From assembly GCF_000372445.1 (NCBI RefSeq), contig NZ_AQUY01000001.1, positions 998,824-1,062,823 on the forward strand: a stretch of 64,000 bases of DNA. The letters are read 5' to 3'. Below are positions 1 to 9,559 of the stretch, piece after piece. The position numbers and the translations under genes are program-made. Position 1 is the first letter of the stretch; each line of letters starts with the position of its first letter. The notes under the pieces were generated by a model that worked only from the letters and a program-made list of their open reading frames with translations, made no database searches and was not told the DNA's origin. The stretch comes from Corynebacterium ulceribovis DSM 45146 (GTDB taxonomy: Bacteria; Actinomycetota; Actinomycetes; Mycobacteriales; Mycobacteriaceae).

Positions 1-590
1 CCGGTAGTCCAGTTCTCGCCGGAGGTCATTTCGCCGCCCATGATGCCGAAGATCATGGCGACACCGAGGATGAGGAACACTACGACGGTAATTACCTTGA
101 TGGCGGCGAACCAGAATTCACCTTCACCGAAGGCACGCACCGACAGTGCGTTGATGGTGAACAAGATCGCTAGGAACCCTGCGGACCAAACAATGGAATC
201 TACTTCTGGGAACCAATACTTCATCACCAAGGCGGCGGCAACCAGCTCGGCGGCGACGGTAATTGCCCAGTTGAACCAGTAGTTCCAGCCCATCGCGAAA
301 CCGAAGGACGGGGAGACGAAGCGAGTACCGTACTCCTGAAAGGACCCCGCCACTGGTAGGTAGGCGGACATTTCGCCAAGTGACTGCATAACTAGCCACA
401 CCATGATGCCGATGAGGGCGTAGGCGGTCAGTGCGCCACCTGGTCCTGCTTCAGCGATGGTTTCACCGGAGGCGACGAAGAGGCCGGTACCAATGGCACC
501 GCCAATAGCGATCATGTTGAGGTGGCGCGCCTTGAGGTTACGGCGCAGTTTTCTGGTGCCCTCCGCACCTGTGGCAGTCGTAGTTGCCAT
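1..590 (-). CDS. Amino-acid permease, APC superfamily (C-terminal part beyond window)
   Basis: This is the first ~196 residues of a minus-strand integral membrane transporter whose 3' end lies outside the window. The N terminus has the amino-acid transporter signature GGAIGTGLF (residues ~30-38) just after a basic cytosolic stretch (RKLRRNLKARH), followed by hydrophobic helices and GWNYWFNW, as in the LysP/GabP/CycA-type proton-coupled amino-acid permeases. The ATG at 590 is preceded by AAGGAG at a suitable distance. The substrate cannot be told from this part. The gene stands alone, with its promoter region in 591-828. Confidence 0.85.
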   Translation of the reverse strand, partial: MATTTATGAEGTRKLRRNLKARHLNMIAIGGAIGTGLFVASGETIAEAGPGGALTAYALIGIMVWLVMQSLGEMSAYLPVAGSFQEYGTRFVSPSFGFAMGWNYWFNWAITVAAELVAAALVMKYWFPEVDSIVWSAGFLAILFTINALSVRAFGEGEFWFAAIKVITVVVFLILGVAMIFGIMGGEMTSGENWTT

Positions 591-828
591 TGAATTGAAC
601 TCCTTGGTGAGGTCAAAAAGTAAAAGTTGCGCTATTAAATGACCGTCACGGGTTGGATGTGTCCGCTTCGGTTGCACTTAAAAGCTCAACAGTATTGTCG
701 GCGTGGCAAGGGATGAAAATCTGGGTTTACCAGGCGTTTCTCAATGTCCTGAGGCGCATGTGACGCACCGCCATCACTCAATAACTGTTGGTGAACCCCA
801 CTATCTTAACCCGATAACATGCGTTTTC

Positions 829-1968
829 CTAGAATCCACACGCCGCGCGTACACATTTCCACGCCAGTTCTGGATGTTTCATCAACAACCGCAGCCACAG
901 CCGGAACATCAGTTTCGCCGTCATAGTTGGGTCGGTAGTAATCATATAATTGCGGACAACATCTGGCCCTAACGCAAAGAAGCACTCAAAGAATTGGCGC
1001 GTTTGAACAGGGGAGAGGGACAACAGCAGCGCCAACCCAATCCGATGCAATCGTTCCGTCAGCACTCGGGACAGTGGGCGCAGTCCTTTGCGACGTGTCT
1101 GGCCTCGTGCGCCATTGACCGCAACTCCGCCCAGCCGACCGATGAACTCATCGAGCATTCGGTCCACATCTTCAGCAAGCGCACCAAAGGAGTATCCGGT
1201 CGCTGGGTGCATCCAACCATGCTGGGAACTGAACACCGCCGCCGAATTGACTACGTGTTCCGGTCCAAGCGGAAAGTCGACAACTTCTCGCGGCCAGGGT
1301 TGCTGCGCACCGTCAACGTCGAGCTTCTGCAGGCGTGCGGCTAACTGTGCTTCTAAGTACGGCAAAACTTCAGCCCAAGGCTTTTCCGTCGCTAACACTG
1401 TCTCTTGAATAAGCCATTGCCCATTGCCCACCGGAATGCGGTAGCTAAACGTTGCAGCCACTTCATCGTCGGAAGCAGCAGCATCGGCGAATTCGGGTGC
1501 TGTCCAGTCCATCATCACTGGGTAGCGATGCTTCCTCGGCAGCGCATCTTCTGGAATGATGACACCAATCGCGAACTGGCGCGCCGTCATCGGCTTCGTT
1601 CGGGGCATGCAACACAGCACTGGCGTGTCCACTGTTTCCCCATCAGGCGCATCAGGCCATCGCTCCTGCCGTACTTCGTAGCCTCCGAGCAACTGCGACA
1701 GCTGCGGTGAGATCACCAGGTAATCGTCATCAAGCACCAACCGCCCGGAATCAAACTCAACGCTAACTGTGCAGCGCTGAGCGATGGCGGCGTCGGGAAA
1801 CCACGTTGGCAGCTGCCTCTGAAAGCAGCAGAGCGTGCCTTTGAGGTTGGGCCCCTCCGGATCCCAGCCAACGATATGCAGGTCGCTCATTGAGGGGCGA
1901 GATGCAGCACGGTGGGCTGCGAGGATTCCTGCCGGACCTAAGCCAACGATGTGCAACTGTCTGCGCAT
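829..1968 (-). CDS. Lycopene cyclase family FAD-dependent protein (CrtY/CrtL type)
   Basis: A 379-residue protein opening with a dinucleotide-binding motif (HIVGLGPAG, residues ~6-14) and carrying the family's late GWMHPATGYS motif and the FFECFFAL segment near the C terminus. Members cyclise the ends of lycopene, or act on related isoprenoid substrates, using reduced FAD at the membrane. The chosen ATG at 1968 has GGAAGGTGG just upstream. It is divergent from the ABC-F gene. No other carotenoid genes (crtE, crtB, crtI) are in the window, so the substrate is uncertain. It differs from the small heterodimeric CrtYe/CrtYf cyclases known in C. glutamicum. Confidence 0.75.
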   Translation of the reverse strand: MRRQLHIVGLGPAGILAAHRAASRPSMSDLHIVGWDPEGPNLKGTLCCFQRQLPTWFPDAAIAQRCTVSVEFDSGRLVLDDDYLVISPQLSQLLGGYEVRQERWPDAPDGETVDTPVLCCMPRTKPMTARQFAIGVIIPEDALPRKHRYPVMMDWTAPEFADAAASDDEVAATFSYRIPVGNGQWLIQETVLATEKPWAEVLPYLEAQLAARLQKLDVDGAQQPWPREVVDFPLGPEHVVNSAAVFSSQHGWMHPATGYSFGALAEDVDRMLDEFIGRLGGVAVNGARGQTRRKGLRPLSRVLTERLHRIGLALLLSLSPVQTRQFFECFFALGPDVVRNYMITTDPTMTAKLMFRLWLRLLMKHPELAWKCVRAACGF

Positions 1969-2092
1969 TCTGCACCACCTTCCGGTTGGAGTTCGGCTTG
2001 AAGTTCGGATATCGGCGCGGCTGTTTCCATTCGAACAACCCGCTGCATTCCTGTTTACTTCATGTCTTGCGACACTGGTAGCATCGCTTTCC

Positions 2093-3721
2093 GTGATTGT
2101 TACCCAAGACCTTGAAGTCCGCGTCGGCGCCCGCACCCTGCTTTCCGCTCCCGGGGAGCATCTGCGCGTGCAGCCCGGCGACCGAATTGGTCTAGTTGGG
2201 CGCAATGGTGCCGGTAAAACCACCACCATGCGTATTTTGTCCGGGGAGACCGAACCATACGGCGGCAAAGTGGTCCGCAGCGGTGAAATTGGTTACCTGC
2301 CACAGGACTCCAAAGAAGGCGACATCCATCAAACTGCGCGTGACCGCGTGCTGTCAGCTCGTGGCCTGGACCAGATTCGCTCGTCCATGGAACGGCAACA
2401 GGAACTGATGGAGTCCGGCACTCCGGCCCAAATGGAGTCGGCGGTGAAGAAATATGCGCGACTGGAGGAGCGATACCACAGCCTCGGCGGGTATGAAGCA
2501 GACTCGGAGGCTGCGCGGATTTGCGACAGTCTGGGGTTGCCGGAGCGGATCCTTGATCAGACCCTGGACACGCTTTCCGGTGGTCAGCGCCGCCGTGTCG
2601 AACTGGCACAAATTCTCTTTGCTGCCACCGCCGGATCCGGCAAGTCGGCCACCACCTTGCTGTTGGACGAGCCAACCAACCATCTGGATGCCGATTCGAT
2701 TTCATGGCTGCGCACCTTCCTGTCTAAGCACGAAGGCGGCCTCATCATGATTAGCCACGACGTGGAGCTGCTCGAAGCGGTCTGTAATAAAGTCTGGTTC
2801 CTTGACGCGGTGCGCGCTGAAGCTGACGTCTACAACATGACGTGGAAGAAGTACCTCGATGCCCGCGCTACCGACGAGGCCCGCCGCCGCTCCGAACGTG
2901 CCAACGCCGAGAAGAAGGCAAGCGCACTGAAACAGCAGGCCGCCAAGTTCGGCGCCAAGGCAAACAAGGCGAAAGCCGCCAAACAGATGCTCGCGCGCGC
3001 CGACCGATTGATGGACAACCTCGATGAGGTGCGTATTGACGATAAGGTTGCCCACATCTCCTTCCCAGAGCCCGCGCCATGCGGAAAGACGCCACTTTTC
3101 GCCAAGGGACTGACGAAGATGTACGGCTCACTCGAAGTGTTCGCGGGTGTGGACCTAGCAATTGACAAGGGATCGCGGGTGGTGGTGCTCGGGTTCAACG
3201 GTGCAGGTAAGACAACGCTGCTCAAACTCTTGGCTGGGGTAGAGCGCACCGATGGTGAAGGCGGCATTGTCACCGGACACGGCCTGCGCATCGGCTACTT
3301 TGCCCAGGAACATGACACCATCGACCCAGATGCAACGGTCTGGGAAAACACGATCAGTGCCTGCCAAGACGCAGACCAGCAGGATCTGCGGAGTCTGCTC
3401 GGCGCGTTCATGTTCTCTGGAGACAAGCTGGAGCAACCAGCCGGCACGCTATCCGGTGGTGAAAAAACCAGGTTGGCGCTTGCTACGCTGGTCTCATCAC
3501 GAGCAAATGTGCTGCTGCTGGATGAGCCGACGAACAACCTCGACCCGATCTCGCGGGAACAGGTGCTCGGTGCGCTGCGCACCTACACTGGTGCTGTGGT
3601 TCTCGTGACGCACGACCCTGGAGCCGTGCAGGCACTGGAACCAGAACGCGTCATCATTCTGCCTGACGGCACAGAAGACCACTGGTCTGACGACTACATG
3701 GAGATTGTGGAGCTGGCATGA
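2093..3721 (+). CDS. ABC-F family ATP-binding protein
   Basis: A 542-residue soluble protein with two ABC ATPase domains and no membrane domain. Domain 1 has Walker A GRNGAGKT (36-43), signature LSGGQ (161-165) and DEPTNHLD (192-199). Domain 2 has GFNGAGKTT, LSGGEKTR and DEPTNNLD. A charged, Lys/Ala-rich linker joins the two domains. ABC-F proteins act on the ribosome, in translation quality control or in antibiotic protection; which one cannot be read here. The GTG at 2093 gives the N terminus MIVTQDLEVRVGARTLL, where the conserved region begins; upstream in-frame codons run into the divergent cyclase gene. The stop overlaps the start of the next gene (ATGA), so the two are probably translationally coupled. 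Confidence 0.9.
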   Translation: MIVTQDLEVRVGARTLLSAPGEHLRVQPGDRIGLVGRNGAGKTTTMRILSGETEPYGGKVVRSGEIGYLPQDSKEGDIHQTARDRVLSARGLDQIRSSMERQQELMESGTPAQMESAVKKYARLEERYHSLGGYEADSEAARICDSLGLPERILDQTLDTLSGGQRRRVELAQILFAATAGSGKSATTLLLDEPTNHLDADSISWLRTFLSKHEGGLIMISHDVELLEAVCNKVWFLDAVRAEADVYNMTWKKYLDARATDEARRRSERANAEKKASALKQQAAKFGAKANKAKAAKQMLARADRLMDNLDEVRIDDKVAHISFPEPAPCGKTPLFAKGLTKMYGSLEVFAGVDLAIDKGSRVVVLGFNGAGKTTLLKLLAGVERTDGEGGIVTGHGLRIGYFAQEHDTIDPDATVWENTISACQDADQQDLRSLLGAFMFSGDKLEQPAGTLSGGEKTRLALATLVSSRANVLLLDEPTNNLDPISREQVLGALRTYTGAVVLVTHDPGAVQALEPERVIILPDGTEDHWSDDYMEIVELA

Positions 3722-4971
3722 GTTTTCGGGGTCGCACGGAGCGGCACAAGGCTCGGAGAAAATTCGCTGTTATCGGTGTCTTGATCGCAGTGGTCGGCCT
3801 GATTGGCGGCTTCTTCGCGCTACGCCCTGACTCTGCCCCCATCGCTGATGTCAACGTTGCACCAAGCAACGACAACTGTGTCCGCACCGTCGCGATTTTT
3901 GCCCGCGGCAGCAACGAAGGCGCTGTTCGCGCCGCTGATGTCATTAACTCCGATGACCTCTACGGCCGCTGGAAAGAAGTGCAAACCGAGCTGCGCGCTG
4001 AGCTGGACAAAAACCCTAAAGTCGGCTCGAAAGTGAAAATCGAAGCGCTGGAGTACACCGCGACCGACGCCATTGGCCTGCTGGATGAAGCATTTGCGCA
4101 GCGCGAAAAGCAGCATCCGCTCTACGAAGCTCTATCCGGGATCCAAAACTCCGCGAATAAAGGCACGTTAGAGCTCATTCGTTCCGTCAAAAAGCACCGA
4201 AAAGAAGCCGCAGACCAACAATGCCCATCACCGCGGTTTCTGCTCAGTGGCTACTCGCAAGGCGCGATGGCCGTGACGCCAGTGGCGATGTCGCTGCATC
4301 GAACGGGGCTGCTCGCCGGAACGATGATGGTGGGGTATCCGTACCAGGACGGCGGTCTGCAGACTCTGGGTACCGGTGACCGTGGGCGTGGCTTGTACAC
4401 CGCTGCGGGCATGCACCCAGGTACGCCGACGGAGCTGTTGGGCGCCAACACACTGTCCCTGTGCCGCAAAAACGACATGTTCTGCGATTTCTCCGGAACC
4501 GCATTGGTGGATTCCGTGCTGGGTGGTGGGCCAAACCCGCACACGGAATACTTCAAAGACACCGACGAAGGTAGGAAAGAGCGCGCCGAAACGGTGCAGC
4601 AGCTGGTGTCCTGGATTATCGACAGCGCCGAAAATCCGGTACCGGAGGAGCCGACCTGGCCGACGATGGTGATGCCGGAATCGGTGAATCAGGGCGGAAC
4701 AATCACCATCGAATGTGACCTGCTCGGTACCGCTGGGCCAGTGCAGGTCACCTCAGATAGCGGCGACATTATCGCACCGACCTGCAACAATGGGCAGACT
4801 GATGCAGTATTTCGAGACCGTGGATTCTATTCAGTGACCGTGACACCGGATAGTGGCGCGCTGCGCAGTGTCGGCACGATCATGGTGACCGATTCGCGGA
4901 GTATGTCGTTGCGGATTCAGCGGCACTTACAACAGGTGGAAGGCACCCCAGCGCCGGTGCCTGGGAACTAG
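3718..4971 (+). CDS. Secreted or membrane-anchored cutinase-family esterase
   Basis: A 417-residue protein with a basic N terminus and one hydrophobic segment (residues ~16-35), which may be an uncleaved signal anchor. The catalytic domain shows the cutinase nucleophile elbow GYSQG (Ser180), then the NDMFC and NPHTEYF elements that supply the usual Asp and His in cutinase-like serine esterases. The ~110-residue C-terminal extension after the catalytic domain is of unknown role. Mycobacterial relatives (the Culp family) hydrolyse lipid esters outside the membrane. The start overlaps the ABC-F stop by four bases. Confidence 0.85.
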   Translation: MSFRGRTERHKARRKFAVIGVLIAVVGLIGGFFALRPDSAPIADVNVAPSNDNCVRTVAIFARGSNEGAVRAADVINSDDLYGRWKEVQTELRAELDKNPKVGSKVKIEALEYTATDAIGLLDEAFAQREKQHPLYEALSGIQNSANKGTLELIRSVKKHRKEAADQQCPSPRFLLSGYSQGAMAVTPVAMSLHRTGLLAGTMMVGYPYQDGGLQTLGTGDRGRGLYTAAGMHPGTPTELLGANTLSLCRKNDMFCDFSGTALVDSVLGGGPNPHTEYFKDTDEGRKERAETVQQLVSWIIDSAENPVPEEPTWPTMVMPESVNQGGTITIECDLLGTAGPVQVTSDSGDIIAPTCNNGQTDAVFRDRGFYSVTVTPDSGALRSVGTIMVTDSRSMSLRIQRHLQQVEGTPAPVPGN

Positions 4972-4996
4972 GGCAGACTACGCCACCGGAGCCGGA

Positions 4997-5770
4997 CTAG
5001 GCCACCGGCGTGCGGTAAATCTCCACGAAGTTCTGCAGCACCCGCTGCGCCTGATCGGAATTGCGCTCCCGCGCCACTGCCACCAGCTCTAGTTCATCGC
5101 CCGGCTCGTGGTAGGTGCCGCCATAGGCGACAACTCGGCGGTGGAAACCGTCCAAATCCAGCTCTGGGTGGAACTGTGTGGCGTAGGCGCATGTGCCATA
5201 GCGGTACATCTGCACCCGGCAGTTTTCGCCGGTAACCAGCAGCGTTGCCTCTTTCGGCAGCACTTCGCAGGCCTCCAAATGCCCAACATGGCCGCCGAAG
5301 CGCTCTGGCAGACCGTTCAAGATCGGGTCCTGCGCACCGTCGGGGGTTTTCGTCAGGTAAATCCCGCCCGCTGGCTCCCCATACTTCCGGGAGGTCACAC
5401 CGCGGCCCACGTACCCGAGTAGCCCCACCCCGTAGCAGGCCCCCAGGAAAGGGAAGTCTGCTTCTAGGCAGCGTCCGACCAGCTCCAGCAGCCACCCTTC
5501 AATCTGCAGCTGAGTTTGCGACTTGTCAGGGTCGGAGAAGTTGTATGGACTGCCGCCGACGATAATGCCGGAGTATTTGTGAATATCCGGCTGTTCTGGC
5601 AGTTCCAGGTCGAGTCGCAGATGGTGGAGTGCCACTGCGGGCAGCTGACTTGCCCGCAGGAAAGATAGGTATTCCTCATACGCAATGTCGCCCTCGGGGC
5701 GGGTGGTCAGCAGGAGGAACGGCTTATGTTCGGTAATTGGAGCACTCCCTTGCACGCGTGCGGTAATCAC
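4997..5770 (-). CDS. Class I glutamine amidotransferase (GMP-synthase-like)
   Basis: A ~257-residue single-domain amidotransferase. It shows the oxyanion strand IIVGGSPYN, the nucleophile elbow GACYGVG (catalytic Cys) and QFHPEL (catalytic His followed by Glu). No synthase domain is attached, so the acceptor substrate is unknown. The GTG at 5770 begins the open frame, but its ribosome-binding site is weak, while a good AAGGGAG lies further in. The start is therefore uncertain. It is convergent with the cutinase-like gene and 29 bp downstream of the oxidoreductase on the same strand. Confidence 0.85.
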   Translation of the reverse strand: MITARVQGSAPITEHKPFLLLTTRPEGDIAYEEYLSFLRASQLPAVALHHLRLDLELPEQPDIHKYSGIIVGGSPYNFSDPDKSQTQLQIEGWLLELVGRCLEADFPFLGACYGVGLLGYVGRGVTSRKYGEPAGGIYLTKTPDGAQDPILNGLPERFGGHVGHLEACEVLPKEATLLVTGENCRVQMYRYGTCAYATQFHPELDLDGFHRRVVAYGGTYHEPGDELELVAVARERNSDQAQRVLQNFVEIYRTPVA

Positions 5771-5799
5771 CTGAATTTACCGCATGCGCTGCATAGGAG

Positions 5800-8700
5800 C
5801 TAAATCCGCGCGAGCAGCTCTTGTGCGTTAGCAATCTTGATGTCCTCATAGCCGCGGACATCATCGGCCATCCGGGCAAATGCCACCACATCATCGAAGC
5901 TGTCCGCATCCATGCGACGAACCTGGTTCAGCAGTTCGGAGCGGTAGCCGGTGGCCAAGGTGCGCTCCAGGCGACGGACTTTCCCCATCCCGAAGATGTC
6001 GAACTTGGTGCCGCGCAGTCGTTTCATTTTCGCTAGTGCCTGCAGCACCGGCCGAGCCTTTGGACCAAGGCCAATCTTGCGGTCCATTCCCAGGGCGCGC
6101 AACATCGGTGGGTGCAGTTGGAATTTCACCTCAGCACCGGCGCCGAAGTCACTGCGGACAGAATCGTCGAACTCGCTGGCCAGCGCTAGTCGGGCAACCT
6201 CATATTCGTCCTTGTAGGCCGTGAGTTTGTACAGCCCGAAGGACGCAGCCTCCAACAGTTCGGTCGACCGCGGACGCAGCAGCTGCTCCGCCGACGCAAT
6301 CACCGCGACATCGCCCAGGTAGCGCGCCGCATCTTCCATGTCGCCCCATTCGGCAAGCTCGGAAATGCGCAGCGCAATCGACCGTTGCTGTGGCTCCGGC
6401 ACGCCGACCAGTTCCGCAGTGCCGGTCACCATGTCCAGCGCCCAAGTCGGGGCAGTAGGTTGGTCACCGTTTTCGGACTTATTGACGAGTACGGTCAGCG
6501 CATGTTCATCCGCAACTAGCAGTCGACCAGCGCGCAGCGCAGCGATGTTTCGATCCACTGCCACACCGTTTGCGGTCAGGGCTAGCTCGAGGGATTCAGG
6601 GGAGATTGGTAGCGCGCCAGCTTGGGCAGCAGCCCCCAGCAGCACCATCGTTTGGTACGTCGCATCGCCGAAGAGACTCCGGGAAATGTCGGCAGCATCC
6701 ATGGTGACGGCGCGGCGGGCGCTGCGACCAATAGCTCCGGCAAGTGCCACACCATTCGGCCGGCTTGCCTTGACGTCTGTGCACATCACGCCGGTTGGAC
6801 TGTCGGCAGAAGAAATCACCGCGGTCGTGCGGTCAGCTGCAATGACAGCAAGGTTCTTCGGGTCGGCGGTGGTGAGCCCATCGCAGGCCAGCAGGAGATC
6901 GGCTTGCCCTGGTGAGACGGTATTCGGTTCGTCAATAAGCTCCGTGGAAATGCGGACATCCGACACCACGGCGCCGCCCTTTTGGGCCAGACCAGTCATA
7001 TCGAGTCCGCGAACGAAGCGCCCATCCAGACGTGCGGCGGTGGCAATGACAGCCGAGAGCGTGACCACGCCTGTGCCGCCGACACCGGTGACGCGGACGT
7101 TCCAGCTGGTGTCGTCGGTGAGGTCGGCAGGTTCCGGTGCTGGGATGTCGAGGTCGGCGAGCTCGGCGATGGCGCGTTCACTGAGCTGACGCTTCAGTGC
7201 CTTGGCGCCTTCAACATCCGGAGTGACCAGAGTGAACGCTGGGCAGTCGCCCTTCAGGCAGGAGTAGTCCAGGTTGCAGGACGTCTGGTCAATACGCGTC
7301 TTGCGGCCGAATTCGGTATCGACGGGCTGGACGGACAGGCAACCAGACTTCTCACCGCAGTCGCCGCAACCTTCACAGATTCGTTCGTTGATGACGACTT
7401 TGGCTTCTGGCGTTGGTGCCTTGCCGCGTTTGCGGGCGCGGCGCAGTTCGGTGGCGCAGGCCTGGTCGTGCACCAAGATGGTGACACCGGGTACCTTCGC
7501 TAGTTCTTCTTGAACGGCGCCGAGTTCGCTACGGTCACGGACCTCAACGCCGCGCAGGCTACTGCTGCCGCGAAGTGTGTTGGCGCCTCGGGTGAGTTCG
7601 CGTTTGGTGCGGCGCACGTCGTCAGTGGTGACGACAATGCGGGCGACGTTTTCAGCCTGCAGAATTCGAATGAGACCAGCAAGTGGCTGGCCACCGACTG
7701 GGTCTTGGCCACCGGTCATCGCGACGGTGCCGTTGTGCAGCAGTTTGACGGTGATGTTGGCATCTGCCGCGACGAGTGCGCGGATAGCGAGGGAACCGGA
7801 GTGCAGGAAGGTACCGTCACCCAGGTTTTGAATCAAGTGTCCTTCCTTGACAAACTGGTTCATTCCGATCCAATGGCCACCTTCGCCGCCCATCTGCGCG
7901 ACGCCGGTAACCGAACCGACACGGTCGGTATCCATCATCAGAACCATGGCGTGGCAGCCGATACCGCCGCTGACCAAGCTGTCTGACGAAGCACGGGTGG
8001 AAGCATTGTGCGGACAACCGGAGCAAAAATGTGGGGTGCGCGCTGAAACGTTGAGGGTCAACGGACGTGGCCCGCGCGCAACCTTCGCCGGAAGTTCATG
8101 CGCGATGTCATTGCTAGTGAGGAACTTCGCGATGCCTTCCTGCGGTTTGGCAGCAAGGGTGACTTCTGGGCGGTGCGCAGCTTGATAGAAGGCGTCGTAG
8201 AGGGCAGCGCGCACGCTGTCGTAGATGAAGGTACCTTTTTCTTCCACCACAAGGATGGCATCGAGACCTTCGGCAAACTCGGCAACCAGTTCGGCATCAA
8301 GCGGCCAAATCATCCCCAGGCGCAGCACTCGTACTTGTTCGTCACCTTCGGCGCCGACGTTGGCGGTACGCAGAGCTTGTTCGACATGCAGCGCCGGCGC
8401 GCCGGAGACAATAATGCCGACTTTGTTGGCTGGGGATTCGTGCAGCACCCGGTTAATTCCGTGGTCGCGACAGTAGTCAAGGGCACGCTGGCGGCGGATA
8501 CCAACGCGGCTAGCTTCTAGCTTGTGCAGTGTCGGACCGAGTGTTCGGGAATCTGGTTGATGTGCCTGGTCTGACGACAGTGGCGCGGGAGCCACCGGCG
8601 AACCGTCGAGGTACACCGTGGAGTTGCCGTCGGCGACTTCAGCGGTGACTCGAAGCGCTGTCCACAGCCCGCAGTGGCGGGACATCCATGCTGCATGGAT

Positions 8701-9315
8701 GCCCATTTTCAGGGTTTCGGCAGAGTCCGCTGGCACTAGAGTCGGCATGCCGAGGTCTGCAAGCAGGCCTTCTGATGAGCAGGGGACGGAGGAGGACTTT
8801 GCGGTCGGGTCGTCCCCGACGATCGCTACTGCGCCGCCGGTGCCGTGGGTGCCAGCGAGGTTTGCGTGGCGAAAAGCATCGGCTGCACGGTCAAGTCCAG
8901 GTGCTTTTCCGTACCAGTAGCCGACGACGCCATCGATGCCGTCGCGCAAGGTTGCGGTGGCAGCTGCCAGTTGGCTGCCCTGTACCGCGGTTGTTGCCAG
9001 TTCCTCATTGACTGCCGGTTCGTGGCGGATGTGCAGAGATTCCAAGAGAGCTTTTCGACGAGCAAGTTCGAGGTCGTAGCCAGCCAATGGCGAGCCCTCG
9101 TATCCGGATACGTAGCTGGCGGTATTCAGGCCGCGGGCTCGATCGGAGAGGGCACGGTCTCGGATCATGCGAACCAAGGCTTGGATGCCGGTGAGCTGGA
9201 CTGCACCACGGTCGTCGGTGAGCCGTTCCTCGATGAGGTTGGTGGCAGCGGGCTTTGTAGCGCGGGTGGTTGCGCGATTTTCTTCCCGGCTGCTCGGGTT
9301 CAGCATGGTGGTCAT
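5800..9315 (-). CDS. Indolepyruvate ferredoxin oxidoreductase, fused alpha/beta
   Basis: A ~1171-residue fused enzyme that oxidatively decarboxylates aryl- or branched-chain 2-oxo acids to acyl-CoA with thiamine diphosphate and ferredoxin. Visible in order are an N-terminal pyrimidine-binding region (YVSGYEGSPLAGYD), a thiamine-diphosphate region (GGIGCHAM, then MGGEGGHW), a Cys-rich iron-sulfur region (ICEGCGDCGEKSGC, then CNLDYSCLKGDCPAF) and an IorB-like gamma domain (VGGTGVVTLS, MTGLAQKGGAV). Starts at GTG 9324, ATG 9315 and ATG 9306 are all in frame; GAGGTG six bases upstream favours 9315. The divergent Lrp-type regulator probably controls it. Confidence 0.92.
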   Translation of the reverse strand: MTTMLNPSSREENRATTRATKPAATNLIEERLTDDRGAVQLTGIQALVRMIRDRALSDRARGLNTASYVSGYEGSPLAGYDLELARRKALLESLHIRHEPAVNEELATTAVQGSQLAAATATLRDGIDGVVGYWYGKAPGLDRAADAFRHANLAGTHGTGGAVAIVGDDPTAKSSSVPCSSEGLLADLGMPTLVPADSAETLKMGIHAAWMSRHCGLWTALRVTAEVADGNSTVYLDGSPVAPAPLSSDQAHQPDSRTLGPTLHKLEASRVGIRRQRALDYCRDHGINRVLHESPANKVGIIVSGAPALHVEQALRTANVGAEGDEQVRVLRLGMIWPLDAELVAEFAEGLDAILVVEEKGTFIYDSVRAALYDAFYQAAHRPEVTLAAKPQEGIAKFLTSNDIAHELPAKVARGPRPLTLNVSARTPHFCSGCPHNASTRASSDSLVSGGIGCHAMVLMMDTDRVGSVTGVAQMGGEGGHWIGMNQFVKEGHLIQNLGDGTFLHSGSLAIRALVAADANITVKLLHNGTVAMTGGQDPVGGQPLAGLIRILQAENVARIVVTTDDVRRTKRELTRGANTLRGSSSLRGVEVRDRSELGAVQEELAKVPGVTILVHDQACATELRRARKRGKAPTPEAKVVINERICEGCGDCGEKSGCLSVQPVDTEFGRKTRIDQTSCNLDYSCLKGDCPAFTLVTPDVEGAKALKRQLSERAIAELADLDIPAPEPADLTDDTSWNVRVTGVGGTGVVTLSAVIATAARLDGRFVRGLDMTGLAQKGGAVVSDVRISTELIDEPNTVSPGQADLLLACDGLTTADPKNLAVIAADRTTAVISSADSPTGVMCTDVKASRPNGVALAGAIGRSARRAVTMDAADISRSLFGDATYQTMVLLGAAAQAGALPISPESLELALTANGVAVDRNIAALRAGRLLVADEHALTVLVNKSENGDQPTAPTWALDMVTGTAELVGVPEPQQRSIALRISELAEWGDMEDAARYLGDVAVIASAEQLLRPRSTELLEAASFGLYKLTAYKDEYEVARLALASEFDDSVRSDFGAGAEVKFQLHPPMLRALGMDRKIGLGPKARPVLQALAKMKRLRGTKFDIFGMGKVRRLERTLATGYRSELLNQVRRMDADSFDDVVAFARMADDVRGYEDIKIANAQELLARI

Positions 9316-9390
9316 GGTGGTCACCTCATTGACTCGTAGTTAGCGAAGTACGCAGTGAAACCTGTGGTGCAGCTTTCACAACACACTTCA

Positions 9391-9406
9391 TGTGCGGTGC
9401 ATCACA
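9391..9406. promoter_or_regulatory. Possible GlxR (CRP-type) site, one mismatch
   Basis: The sequence TGTGCGGTGCATCACA matches the GlxR consensus TGTGA-N6-TCACA except for C in place of A at position 5. It lies between the oxidoreductase and the Lrp-type regulator, where it could affect either promoter. The assignment rests only on the motif. Confidence 0.4.
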
Positions 9407-9559
9407 CTGTAGAGTATGAGGAAACTCACGAATAGTATGGTCAGCAAAAATAACACCAGCTGTGCAGCGTGATGGCGCAAACGACCGTCAGACTGTACCG
9501 ATGGACCGCCACCACCAGGCAGCGACGGTGCAGTGGAATTCGAGATGAAAGGACATCCG

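Noticed and set aside
703..972. Small plus-strand frame between permease and cyclase genes
   Set aside because: Overlaps the cyclase 3' end, no ribosome-binding site and improbable composition; the interval more likely holds the permease promoter.
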